64,000 nucleotides of DNA from Scleroderma bovista. Taxonomy: Eukaryota > Basidiomycota > Agaricomycetes > Boletales > Sclerodermataceae. Position numbers and translations under genes: made by a program. This document shows positions 23,060-34,839 of this stretch, one piece after another. The stretch covers positions 1-64,000 of the forward strand of contig JAYMGJ010000296.1 of assembly GCA_037178675.1 (NCBI GenBank), read 5' to 3'. The notes below the pieces were generated by a model that searched no databases, had not been told where the DNA came from, and saw only the letters and a program-made list of their open reading frames with translations. The stretch's first letter is position 1, and each line of letters starts with the position of its first letter.

Positions 23060-24490
23060 ATGACAGAAACATGCAAAAAGGCTGACCGCAAGGTGAAAGT
23101 CGCGAGATTCGAGGAGCCACCACCAAAGAGGGTGTCTTTCCAAGAGAAACCCGGCCCCTCTACCTCCCGAGTCAAGGGCAAAGAAAAGGCAGATGAAGAC
23201 CCACTGCATCGGGCATCAAAATTCTCAGTCGTCGCTGGTTCCTACGAAAGACTCTTGTATGGACTCGAAGGCACGGTGACACCCACGGAAACTGGATACG
23301 ACCTCAACTTGGAGCCCATGTTCATGTTTCCTGCGCACGTGTCTTGCATCAAGGCAGTAGCAGCCTCGCCCGGTGGAAAATGGCTCGCAACAGGAAGTGC
23401 GGACGAGATCGTCAAGGTGTGGGACTTGGCAAGGCGGAAGGAGATCGGAGGGTTGATGCACCATCAAGGTATGTATCTGTGTTTTTTTTGCGCATGAAAG
23501 AGTCACATTCACATCGTCGTCGAGGGTCCATTACATATCTACAATTCCCGTCGCGCTCGCATCTACTTTCTGCATCGGAGGACGGCACGCTGTGTCTTTT
23601 CCACGCCCGGGACTGGACGGTGTTGCGTGTATTCAAGGGTCACAAAGGGCGGGTGAACTCTGTAGCAGTGCACCCGTCGGGTAAAGTTGCATTGAGTGTG
23701 GGACAGGACAGGACACTCCGCATGTGGGATATGATGCGGGGGAAAGGATCTGCTAGTACTAAGCTGGGGAAAGGTGCATATCTCGCGACTTGGTTGTCTG
23801 TCTCACTGACGATATCCGTTAGAGGGTGAAGTCGTTCGATGGTCCTTAAAGGGAACATTTTTTATAGTACAGTGTGATTCGACACTGGACGTATTCTCTA
23901 CGGTAGGTTGCCATCACAACGACATTTTTATGCTATTGCTCATGTGTCATACAGGACATGGTCCTTTGCCATACGATCAGGCATGCATCGAGGGTTCACA
24001 GCGTGCGGTTTTGTGCGCGCGTGAATGGAGCAGGAGAGCTTATGCTCGTCGCAGCGGAAGACAAAAAGGTGACTGTATACCAGGTTTCGGAAGATCCAAA
24101 GGAAGCGCCATCGATTATTGGTGAAATGGTCGGCCACTCCAATCGGTCTGTGCATTCTCCCCGGTCGTGGATCTTCTGTCTCACCCATAGCACAGCGTCA
24201 AAGCAGTGGAGACGCTTGACATCGCCGTCCCGCAGACGACAGGCGGTCGGACGTCGACGACGATTGTGTGTACTGTCTCGTCTGATGGGAAGATATTCGT
24301 GTATGATCTGGCGTGTCTGCCTGCAGACGGCGAGGGTGGACTGCAGTTGCACCCCATGGCAGAGTACGATAGCAGAGGCACTCGGCTGACGTGTCTGACG
24401 GTGTCGGAGGGCAGGGAGAAGGGCGAGAGCGCGGTGGGGCAGAAGCGGAAGCGGGGAGACGGGGAGGAGAGTGATAGGGGTGATTACTAA
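23060..24490 (+). CDS. MAK11: WD40 protein MAK11 (PAK1IP1 type), 60S ribosome assembly
   Basis: Nuclear WD-repeat protein needed for 60S subunit biogenesis in yeast; its animal homologue PAK1IP1 also binds PAK1. Exons 23060-23468, 23525-23773, 23823-23902, 23955-24145, 24196-24490; 407 residues. WD units are seen as VAASPGGKWLATGSADEIVKVWD, LLSASEDGTLCLFHARDW, then KGHKGRVNSVAVHPSGKVAL with QDRTLRMWDMMRGK. The GHKGRVNSVAVHPSGK stretch and the Lys/Arg-rich C-terminal tail (QKRKRGDGEE) are typical of Mak11. Start at 23060 was chosen because the upstream open frame lacks conservation-like sequence. The next gene starts 158 bases downstream on the same strand. Confidence 0.85.
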
Positions 24491-24648
24491 ATAAGTGACG
24501 GAGGATGCTTATCAAATGGGATCTCGATCCCGTTGACCACGTGGATGGATCTCGATGCGAATCTAATTTGAACCTGAGCTTCCGTTTTTGAGTTTTGGTT
24601 TTCTCTTCCTCCTCCGTCCTTGTGCTCCTCGTCGTCCACGACTCGCCC

Positions 24649-27600
24649 ATGAACGTCTCCGATCTCCTCCAGGACTCCCCGTCCCAGCATCGCAAACGCC
24701 CCGCCCCGTCCCAGCACCCCCCGCCCCCGCCCTCCTCCCACTCTCCCCCGTATCCTCCCCACCAGCCCACCGCCCACACCCCGCCCTATCCGCCCCCCCA
24801 TTCCGCACCTGCGTCCTCCTCGTACTCCCCGTCGCCCTTCACCAGACACGACCCCGCACCAGCCCATCGCCGCCCTGCTCCTGCTCCTCCTGCCCCCTCT
24901 GGCCCTCCCCCCTCGTCCCAGGCGCAGGGCCCACCCATCGAGCCTCTCACCGGGCCTGCGATGGCCAGTCTCCAGCATCCGTCGCCCCCTCACGTGCATC
25001 CCCATCCTCCCCACGGTGCCTGGGGTCCTCCTCCCCCGCGTCAGGGGTCCGCGCCTCTCCGTCCGTCTCACCAACCACCATCCTCGCAGCACCTCAAGCC
25101 GGCGATGCCCGGCCCAGGTATGTCCTCCTTCCCAAGTCATCCCCAGCACAAGCACCCATGCATTCCAGACCGCAGCCCAGTCCTCCAGCGCCCAAACCCA
25201 GGCGCCTCTCCCAACGTGGGTATGTCCGTCTCTTCTCCTACACACGGCCACGGCACTCATATCCATCCCACAGTGGCCCACTCTCCGCGCACACTCATCT
25301 CCCCGTCCGGAACCCTCATCCTCGACAAACGCACTGCCGACGAGCAAAAGGCGCGCCTTGCTGCACAGGCCTCCTCCAATGGCCCATCCACAAAACCGCC
25401 CCGCGAACGTGATCAACAAGACATGGAACTCATTCGACATGCTGCCCGCGATCGCGACAGAGAAAGACCCACCATCCTGTCCCCAGCCTACCCTCAACCA
25501 CCCACGATCGGTCCGGGCGTCGGTCCGCAACCCGGCCACGACCCCCACGACCGCCCACTGACCTCCCCGCACGACCGCCCAGTGCCCTCCCCCCACGAGC
25601 GAGAGCGCGCGCAGGTCCAGCATGTCCATAGGATGTCTCCACTCACGCGCACCGGCGGTCCCCCGCCCAAGGGGCCCATGGCCGCCCAACAATCGCCGTC
25701 TGGATCTGGCCAGAGGATGGCCATCCCCTTCCATGATCGCGACCGGGAGCGCGAAAGAGAACGGATGCCACCTTTCCCTCACGACCGCGCACCTCCACCG
25801 CACGACCGCGACCGCGATCGCCCCCTACACGGTCCCCCTTCTGGCCATTCCCACTCTCACCCACCACCTCACCACCCACAACACCGAGGGGGCTTGCTCG
25901 GTCAGGGTCAGTTCCACGCCCATCCCATGGCCGAGTGGGACCGCAATGAGCGAGAAAACGATTATGCATACCATCCCGATGTCACGCGGGAGCGTGAACG
26001 TGACAGGCAGCGACTCCGTGAACGCGAGCGAGAGAGAGACATCATACCTGGCCCTGGCGTCGGCCCCGGCCCATCCTCTGCACAGAGCCAGCGAGACCGC
26101 GACATGATGGATGGCCCAGGTATCGCTCAGCGTGAACGGGAGCTTTCTCTTCGCGACCGCGAGCATATGGCCTTCAGGGAACGTGACCGTGAACGCGACC
26201 GTGATCGTGATCGTGACCGGCGTACACTCTCCCGTGTACCTTCCCCTCATCCCCATCCACACGCTCCCCAGCATCCATCCCCGCACAATCTCCCCCACCC
26301 GGCGCACGCCCATGGACACCCTGGTATCCCACTTGGCCCAGGTGGCGTCAGTGGACCCGGGATGCCCCCGCCCGGTCCTCACGGCATGCCCATGGGAATC
26401 GGGCCAGGGGTTGCGCCGTACCCACCACACCAACACGACCTTCCCCGCGACCGCGACAGAGAGCGTGAGAGGGAAAGGGACTTTCCCATCGGGCTCACCG
26501 AGCGCGACCAGCTCGTCCGGGAACGCGAGTGCGAGCGAGAGAGGGAGTACCGGGAGCGAATTGCCCTTGCCGACCGTGAACGTGAGCGGATGGAGAGGGA
26601 GAAAGTCGGTCGCGTCGAGAGGGATCGTCTGGAGCGCGACCGCATGGATAGAGAACGGGACAGGGTCGACAGGGAGAGGGGTGCTGCGGGAAGTATGGCA
26701 AGTCTGGGGATGGGAGGAGGCATGCCCCATGCTGAACGGCCCCCTCGCGAGCGTGTCGACCGGGAACGAGAGCACAGAGAACGTGTGATGATGGACCGGG
26801 AACGCGATCGGGCTCTATACGAACGCGAGCGCGAACACCATCGCATGACTCTCGAGCGAGAACAACACCCACGAGAGCTGCCGCAGCGCGATCTACATCG
26901 AGAGAGGGAAAGGGAGCATGCCATGGCCGAGCGCGACCGCGGGCCAAATCGAATGATTGACATCCCCATGTCTGCTCTGGACAGAGAAAGGGAGGGGGAG
27001 CGTGAGCGCGGACGTGTACAACAACCTCCGTACGACCGCGGGCACCCTCTTATGGAACCCCACCGACACGAAGTGATGGATCGCGAGCGCATGGACGCAT
27101 CTGAGCGCGAGCGGGAACGAGAGAAAGGGAGAGATCGCATGGAGATGATGGAGCGTGATCGCGAGCACGATCGCGACAGGGAACAGAGAGAGTCAGGTGG
27201 ACGAGAGAAAGAGACGGCGAGTGTACCCATGGCAGCTGACAGCAAAAACGATGGCCCCGACATCATTCCATTCCAGGATCCAACGCTCGCAACGACCGGC
27301 GTAACAGAGCACGAAAACAAGCAACCCGAAGCAATGGACATTGATTCCACTGACCGCGAACGCCTTAACCTTCCTGAACGGGAACGGGAACGACTCGAGC
27401 TGCGCGATCGCCTCGAGCTCCTTGAGCGCGAGCAGTTTGAACTGATCGAACGCGACCGTCTCGGCACGCTCGACATGGCTGACCGCGAACGACTCGAGAT
27501 GATCGAACGTGAGCGAATTGAGATCCTTGGGCGTGAACGCTTGGAGACCCTCGAGCGACCCAGTGCAGCAGAGCTCGCCAAAGCACGGCAGGAGAGGGAG

Positions 27601-29436
27601 AAGCGGCCTTTTGTGAATCTTGGCGTGTACGTCTGGCCACGCACACCATTCCCGTATTATTTTCCCGAATATATCCCTACCCCTGTCATTGAGGAAGGGG
27701 ACAAATCGGAAGAAGGGAGCGGGAAAGCGGCGGAATCCAGTACGAGTTCACCAGCCAGTTCCAGCATCCCTACCGAATTGCGTCTCACCGTTATCATTCC
27801 GCCTGCATTCCTCCCACCTTGTCGACCATCCAAGTTCCGGCTGTGGGGTGGTGGCCACCCTCCGCCTACGCCATTCCTTCCACCAACAGCAATCTCACTC
27901 ATGTCGAGACGGCGCGTCTATACAGACGACTCGAATGTGATCGAGAGCGCTGTGCATGCGGGTCTGCTTACCTGGAGCGGCATTGCGCGTGCCAAACAGG
28001 AACAGCGTGCGGTCCGCGCCGTCCTCGCCCTCGTGCCCACTCTCTCTTCCGCCTCGGGCGCGGTGCGTGGGCCCACTGGGAACAGCAGTGCCGCGGGCAT
28101 CAACGGGACTAATCTCATTGTGAATGGCCACGTCAATGGGACAGCAAGCGTTCCCCGCACGCGTACGTCTACGCCTATGCCGTCTCATGCGCCACCATCG
28201 ACGTCTGCCGTGTCAAATGAGCCTGCGCAGCCTGGGTACGCTGGCGGAATCTGGGCGAGCCGCTTTATCGGCGGATGGGGTGAAGCATTCTACGGCGACC
28301 CGAGCGCTGGCCGGGGCGAGCAGACGGAGCAGGTGTCGAGCGCGAACGAGGCAGAGGATGATGGGCGAGGGTGTGTGAGCTGTGGATGGGGTTGGGGACA
28401 CGACGGGAGTGCATTCGAGGTGATCAGCGTCGACGTTGTCGAGGTCAGTTTGCGCTACTCGTTTTCCTGTGGTGGGTGCTAACACGTGCGTGCGTGTGGA
28501 ATAGAGACAGGCACATGTCGCACCCGGTCTTGGGCGACGCAACCGGGCGCAGCGGCTTGCTGAGTATGCACAGCGGCGCGCGGATGTGCTGAGTCTTCCT
28601 GTTCGTGCTGCATCTCCATTCGGAGACGTGACTAATATGCGAAAGCGCCGAAGGCTCAATGTGGATTTCGAGGAACGGAAGAAGGCAGGGGCGGCAGAGT
28701 CCTCTGTGCTTGCGGATGAGGTACGAATGATGGAAGTGAGAACGATTTCGTTTGGGATCGCTGATCCTTGGAAGTGCAAGACTGGGCCAGGGTACGTCAT
28801 AGGATGTGTTTTTTTGTTGTTGTTGCTGAAGCCGATTTCTGTAGGTATAAATACGATCCTTTGGTGTTACAATGTGCCCTCTTCCCGCACGTTCACGGCA
28901 CGTCCATCATGGGACCACCTAGCAAACGACGAAAACTCTCAGCTCGAGCGGAGGGCAATGCAACCGATGAAAGGACGGGCGATACAAGCTGTGCAGTTGT
29001 GCTAGACTGCCCAAAGGAGACATATCTTGTCACATGCGCAGATGAAGAGAATGGCTCACGGCGCTACACTCTGTCAGTATTCGATACTCCCGATACCGCC
29101 GCCGCCCTGTCCACCACAGCTGCTACGCCTATACCGTCGATGGACCCGACAATTACCCCTCCTGCAAAGCCTTCGTTGCCTTCTGATCCTCTATCGAAAT
29201 CCAAGACCTTGGGCACTGAGTCAAAGAAAGGGGGCGAAGGCATCAAGGCAACCTTTTCCCTTCGCACACTCTGCTCTCATCTGGTTGAGACGAATTTTCT
29301 GTTTGAAAAAGATGCTATCCTTGTCAAAAGGATCCGACCATCTGAAAAAACCGGCGAGGTGACGGGATCACTAGACATCGAGGATGAGGTCAAAATTAGT
29401 GTACTGAGATGGCGGTGGTTCATGGATTGGCATTGA
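24649..29436 (+). CDS. Very large RXT3-like protein with Pro-rich and RD/RE-rich N-terminus
   Basis: Three exons (24649-28443, 28505-28791, 28845-29436) give 1557 residues. Residues about 1-330 are Pro/His-rich; about 360-970 are dense in Arg-Glu and Arg-Asp dipeptides. From about residue 985 a folded module appears: FVNLGVYVWPRTPFPY, then RLTVIIPPAFL, then RRVYTDDSNVIESAVHAGLL. This order resembles the fungal Rxt3 domain of the Rpd3L histone deacetylase complex, where a YTDDSD-type motif and a strand LTVRIP are typical. Yeast Rxt3 is far smaller, so the N-terminus is the unusual part. Start at 24649 (MNVSDLLQD) was chosen; an ATG at 24595 is also in frame. Domain call is moderate; no search was possible. 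Confidence 0.62.
25730..27600 (+). repeat. Coding low-complexity tract, Arg-Asp/Arg-Glu repeats
   Basis: Codons CGC/CGT/AGA alternate with GAC/GAG/GAA to give runs such as RDRERERERD. The regular codon pattern also keeps antisense frames open for hundreds of codons, which are shadows. Confidence 0.85.
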
Positions 29437-29759
29437 GTTTCACGCCTTTATTTATTTACCGTATGACTGACCTATAGTATTCGTTGCATAGACCGTGCAT
29501 GCTAGCCATTTCATAGCGATATACATCTCTGCTCTCTCAATATTATTTCGCTTTCGTCTAATGTCAGTTGGGAACGTCGGCGTGCTTAGATTTGCGTCAG
29601 ACCGGTGGGCTCGATGCGGCCCCTGCGTGCACAGACAGTACGCACTGAGTACCGAATGGTGGCAAGCTGAAACAAGCACTGGTCACCAGATCATATCATG
29701 GAGTCACCAGGCGCGAACACATTTATCGAGCACTTGTAAAGCAAGAAAAAATCGCGACA

Positions 29760-30690
29760 CAGGAACTTGCTCCCCTTATGCGCTTGAGAGGATCGAATGA
29801 TGCGTCGGGCGATCTGTTCTTCACCTTCGAGTGCCAATTAAGATATCGCCCGTACGCCGTATCCAGCGCAAACTTCTGAAGCTCCTGGCCAAGCAGCGCC
29901 GCATTCACTCTTTCCTCCACATCACCAGCCCTCATCTCAGAGAGCGGCTCCTTGATCAGCTGGAACGCGCCATTCACATCATCAAGGTCAACAGTAGGGA
30001 AAAGTGTCTAGTGTGAATCAGGTTGGTATACACATACATAGGAAATGAGGCAACACACCCTGACATCTGCAAGAGATTTAATCTTATTTTCAGTAGCGTA
30101 ACCATCGCCGCGCAAACGATCTAAATTGATATCAGAGTGGATCGGGCTGACGAACCCAAACATGAGTCTCCACGGACGAAAGCGAGAGCCAGGTATTATG
30201 ACCACCTACGACCATCTGCACCAAGTCCCCCGCAATCGCCGAACTGAACTTGGTCCGTGTCAATAAACACGACGACTGAAGCCAGAGGTGTCGTTGCTTT
30301 GCATGAATGTGCACTCCCCCGAGTAAAACTGAGCCGCAAACAGTTTTACTCAAGGAAGTGCACATTCTGCTATGTTGGCTCCACATTTCAACAGTCACTA
30401 GTCAAGTCTGGATGGTTCGCACAGTGCAGGTGAGCTCCTCCAACAGGTGAGTTGCGATGAAGCCAGTCGTCTAGCAGTGTGAATTGCTAGTAAGGCATAA
30501 CGCACTCGTTCCATGTTTTCCCACCCCGGTCGCTGTCTAAGCGTTCCATGATGTAGTTATAGTCCCTGAAAGGACACACCATCGAACTGTCTCGAATATA
30601 CATTAAACCCTTGAAATACAATAAACCCAACTCACCACGAAGGATTCTTGTTAGGCCCGAGAAAGCGAGGATTCCCTGGCATTTTACTTG
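29760..30690 (-). CDS. Unrecognised minus-strand gene or gene fragment
   Basis: Candidate exons on the minus strand: one ending at 30636 before a GTGAGT donor (encodes PGNPRFLGPNKNPSW), one from 30565 to about 30502 after a TTTCAG acceptor (encodes DYNYIMERLDSDRGGKTWNE), one around 30420-30470, and two near 30020-30200 and 29760-30000. The frame passes cleanly over the first intron. The intron between 30502 and 30471 would be only about 31 nt, which is short, so the model is not settled. No known domain recognised. Confidence 0.35.
30305..30367. repeat. 63-nt near-perfect inverted repeat (hairpin)
   Basis: Outer arms GAATGTGCACT and AGTGCACATTC (11 bp), then a symmetric 5x5 internal loop (CCCCC opposite AAGGA), inner arms GAGTAAAACTG and CAGTTTTACTC (11 bp), and a 9-nt loop AGCCGCAAA. 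All 22 pairs are Watson-Crick. Confidence 0.9.
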
Positions 30691-32364
30691 GTAAACGGGA
30701 GATCAACCGGAGAAGACTATAATTATGCCTTTCATGCCATACCACGATTGAGTGAACTGTTTGAGTGTAAAGGTCGAAGTGACCATGAGGCTTGCTTATC
30801 TCAGCAGCTTGCCAACTGGGTCTACTACGTTGGACGAGTAGACATGATCTCCACCGCCCAGCTGTCAGCTATCCCGTCTCTTTCACAAAAGAACTCCTTC
30901 GACCACAACTCGTCATGGTTCTGGAGAGAATAACCCATGTATCCAATGGAAAGAAGATGATAGTGCAACAATATCCAAGTGGTCCTTTCGCTCCATAAAA
31001 CACCTTCTCCGTGAGTCTGGTGCTCATCCGGATGCCGTCCACGAAACTACAAACAGCTCCGATGAGAATGCTCCCTTGACATCCGGGTCTCACCGGAGGT
31101 CCGGAACCCACGCACGCTCTCAAGCCGTATCTCCGTCGGGCACGGATTCCTGTCTGCTGGATCGGGAACCGACCTAGAGCTGATAGAAACTGGTCCTATC
31201 ATATCCCGAACTTCGTCGTGGAACGCGGTCATGAATGTGTATTCGTCGAATACACCAAACCATCGACACGTGTGAGTCTTGTTACTTAAATAACGACAAG
31301 ACTACACATTCAGCATTAAGTAAATATATCCTCAGGGCTTCGCCATTTCTGGCACTTCCTCCTTCAATGGAATACCAGTTGACCTCACCCTCCCTTCGGT
31401 TGCTATCGCAGCTCTTCCCGATGATGACGTGTACATTATGGACACAAATGAGATTAACTATGTCACTGATTTGGGTCGTATTTTGAAGATGTCCACTCTC
31501 TGAACAGTCGAAACAGCCTACAAGCTACTCTGTGGGCCATTCAGACCCTTTAGCATCGTTGCTCAAGTTCCACGACCTTTATTCTTCATTCCCGATCGAA
31601 GGAGTGGAGTTTGATTTGCTTGGACTGGTACTTGTTTCTCTGGTTTCTGTGTACCTATCTCTGACATGATTCGATCGAAAGAACTATCCATGACGTTGCT
31701 TGTTGGACCCTATGGGGAAGTTGATTGTGGTAATCTACAGGACTTCATTTATGAGGGCATGGTGAGTCTTGACGGTTGAGTTGGACTCATCAGTCCGATT
31801 TTTATCCGATAGCAGTAATCTTGACTTGATTCCTGGGACCCGTCCTCCGTACTATTCCGCTGTGCTTTGAGCAACGGTGAGCTATGCGGCGTATTTCATG
31901 TGCACTATTAGCACATTCTTTCATTCAGCTTTGCCAGGGAAGTGTGCAAGCATACCAAGTGTCGGTTTTTCGCTGTACCGAACGAACTCGGAGTGATAAA
32001 GAACGGCTACTACAAACTCTACTGAAAAGAGGCACGTATTTACCTGATCAGTCACAGGGCACACAACACCGAACTCCACAACACCAACTTCATTGTTTGG
32101 CTGCACTCCAAGGCTAAACAAAAGCACTCATCTGAGCATTCATCTGAGATATCCCCAACCAGTTACACTACACTTTTGAATACTTCGGTGAGTTCTCTGA
32201 TTGGTGAGGTAAGTCGGCTAAGGATACGGCACAGTAATTCAGTTAAGGCGGCATCAACTTGGCTGGACGCGAAGTCGATTCTGGTCTATCGATATGAAAC
32301 TTGCTGTAACGCTCAACCGAAAAGAAATTGAAGTCTCAGTCTGCGCATTCGTCCCCATCGTTCC

Positions 32365-34759
32365 ATGCCTTCTTCATCGACATCGCCCGTCCTCCCCGAA
32401 ACACGGCCTCCAAACTGGAAGTCTTTAGCCCCGCCTATCCCGAACTTTGCAGCCCAGCAGAGTGCCCTTCCTCGTTTGCCGGTGCCTCCGCTAGAGAGGA
32501 CCCTCGAGCGGCTCAAGACATCGCTACGACCCCTTGCACGTTCAGACCACGAGTACGACACGGTGGTGAAGAAGATCGACGAGTTTAGTAAGGAGGGAGG
32601 CGTCGGCCGCGCGTTGCAGGACAAGCTAGAGGAACGACAGCGCAACACCGTTCACTGGCTCGAGGAATGGTGGGACGACTATTCATATCTTACTTACCGC
32701 GACTCTGTGCGTCCTCGCGGCATCCTCCACCACCTCGCATCTCATTCTAATCCTCCTTTGCAGGTCGTAGTGTATGTGTCATACTACTGTACGTCTTATG
32801 CCACTGATCCCGCTGCCTGTATACACTTACCCGCTCCGTGTTAGACGGCTTCGAACCACAGCCTGCCCATCTTCTTCAAACACCTACTGCGCGGGCAGCG
32901 GCGATCACCCGAGCTGCGATGCTCTTCAGGCAAAAGCTTCGCGCGGGTCAAATATCTCCAGATGGGGTTGGTGACACCCCCTTCTGTATGGACACATATC
33001 GGTACGTGAACACATACCCTTACTTGTTTTAATCTCACAGTCCGTGACAGATGGATGTTCGATTGCTGTCGCGTTCCCAGCATCCCCGTTGACTGGTCCG
33101 TATCCTACGCTGGTAGTCCAACCCCAGATGCGGACCTCGGTCACGTCGTCGTCGTGCGAAAGAATCGGTTCTGGAAACTCAAGGCGGAAGTGGGGGGAGT
33201 GGTTTTAGGAATGAAGGAACTTATCAAGTCCGTGTCTTCCATCTCATCCGTTGATTATTTGTCTGAACGGGAATGATTTGGCAACTGGCCCTACAGGCAG
33301 TTTCAATTTATATACGATCACAGCAATGGAAATTACCCTGCCATTGGAGCTTTGACAGCAAGTGACAGAGATACATGGGCAAAGGTATCTCAGTCCCGTA
33401 CACAAGCATCGGAACTAATTAGCTGACCACGGATGCAGGACTTTTCTTTACTCGCATCAAGCCCACTGAATATCCAGCACCTCCGTGCAATCCATTCCTC
33501 TGCCTTCGTCGTTTCGCTGGATGACTCATACCCTCCACCCGACTGTGCAGTAGACGTGTCGAGGGCCCTTTGGCATGGCGTGATTGATGTAGGCGCATTC
33601 AATGTCTCTGTTTCCCCTTCCTCCATTCACATCTCATTCTGGTAGTCTAATCCAAATCCAACGCCGCCCCGTATTGCTCGTGCCCTGGGCTCCCGTTTTG
33701 TCGACAAGCCCATCCAGTTTGTTGTTTTCGACAACAGCGTCGCCGGGCTCATGGCCGAACACAGTGTCATGGATGGCACCTCGACTGCACGGATGTGTGA
33801 TGACGTCTTGACATGGTTGACCGATCCAAACTCTGAGCTCGAATTGTCTGCACCATACCCCGCGCTTCTGGTATCAGAACCTAAGCCACTAGATTTCGAT
33901 CTATTGAAGACATCTTCCCTGCAAGCTTCCATTGCTTCTGCCGAGAAGCGACTATATACTCTTGCATCAGAGCAAGCACTCTCGTTTGTGCGTACCAAGT
34001 ACGGAAAACGCGCGATAAAGACGTTCGGCATGGGACCTGACGGATGGGCACAGCTCGTCATTCAGCTTGCATATGCGCGCCTAGAAAAGTGTGAGGCGCC
34101 AAACGGTAAAATGACAGAGTGGCCGGTTTGCACGTACGAGGCTGCTACGACGCGGCGGTTCTATAAGGGGCGGTTGGAAGCTATCCGGGTAGTTACAAAC
34201 GAGGTGGTTGACTGGGTGCACTCCATGGAAAATGCGAGTATGGACAGAGAGGAGAAAGCGGACAAATTTAGGAAGGCGGTGGTGAGGCATAGAGAGATTG
34301 CAAGAGAAGCAGGAATGGCAGAAGGTGTGGATCGACACATGTTGGGTACGTACTCGCCTCAGTTGGTATTTCCCGCTCTGCGGAGTCCCTGACCATCACC
34401 CTGCCCACCAGGTTTGAAGCTTGTCAACTCTTCTTCCACTCCTGTTCCGGATCTCTACACCGACCCGCTCTATGTCTGCTCATCCCGGCGGACGCTGGGT
34501 ACGAGCGCGGTCTTCAGTGCCAGGTGTAAAGAATATGGCTGGGGCACAGTGGTCCCGGAAGGTTTTGGCATAGCATATGTCACAGGATTCGATGGTAAGT
34601 TTTATTTATTTCATCGCCGTACTCATTGCTAATCCTACATGGCAAACAGACTTCCTCCAATTCACGATCACTTCCCGCGCAGAAATGCCGAACGCAGAAT
34701 TTGCGAGTGAAATAGAGAAAGCAGCAGAGGATGTTTATGCATTGTTCGCCAAGACGTAG
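32365..34759 (+). CDS. Carnitine O-acetyltransferase copy B, lacking both targeting signals
   Basis: Inverted duplicate of the gene at 19643-22089. Exons: 32365-32706, 32764-32788, 32845-33001, 33051-33227, 33297-33384, 33439-33588, 33646-34345, 34412-34594, 34650-34759; 643 residues. Exons 2-8 have the same lengths as copy A, all splice sites are intact, and catalytic His is kept in AEHSVMDGTST. The ATG of the mitochondrial presequence is gone: the aligned codons follow an in-frame TGA at 32329-32331, so the first Met equals Met15 of copy A. A CAG codon became TAG at 34757-34759, removing the last residues with the AKL signal. Predicted cytosolic enzyme, if expressed; the duplication break lies at the promoter side, so expression is uncertain. 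Confidence 0.85.
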
Positions 34760-34839
34760 CCGTTGGACAAAAATTGTACAATTATGCACATACATAAACG
34801 AGTACCAGTTATCGATTGCAAGAGTCCATGGGGGTGAAC

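Larger units (their letters stand above)
29437..32364. other. Unassigned 2.9-kb stretch between RXT3-like gene and CAT2 copy B
   Basis: Contains coding-like pieces with splice sites on both strands but no family I recognise. Minus-strand pieces lie between 29760 and 30690. On the plus strand, a piece at about 31330-31490 follows a plausible GTGAGT...CTCAG intron (31271-31335) and reads LTLPSVAIAALPDDDVYIMD. A strong hairpin sits at 30305-30367. Could be one degraded gene or two overlapping remnants. Confidence 0.45.

Noticed and set aside
24487..25803. 438-codon open frame on the minus strand
   Set aside because: Antisense shadow of the Pro-rich coding region; its Trp/Gly/Arg-rich product mirrors CCC/CAC codons and has no motif.
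26379..27644. 421-codon open frame on the minus strand rich in Ser-Arg
   Set aside because: Looks like an SR protein but is the antisense of the RD/RE codon repeats; no splice or start context of its own.
30305..30367. Hairpin as terminal repeats of a DNA transposon
   Set aside because: No transposase, no target-site duplication visible, and the arms are too close for an autonomous element.
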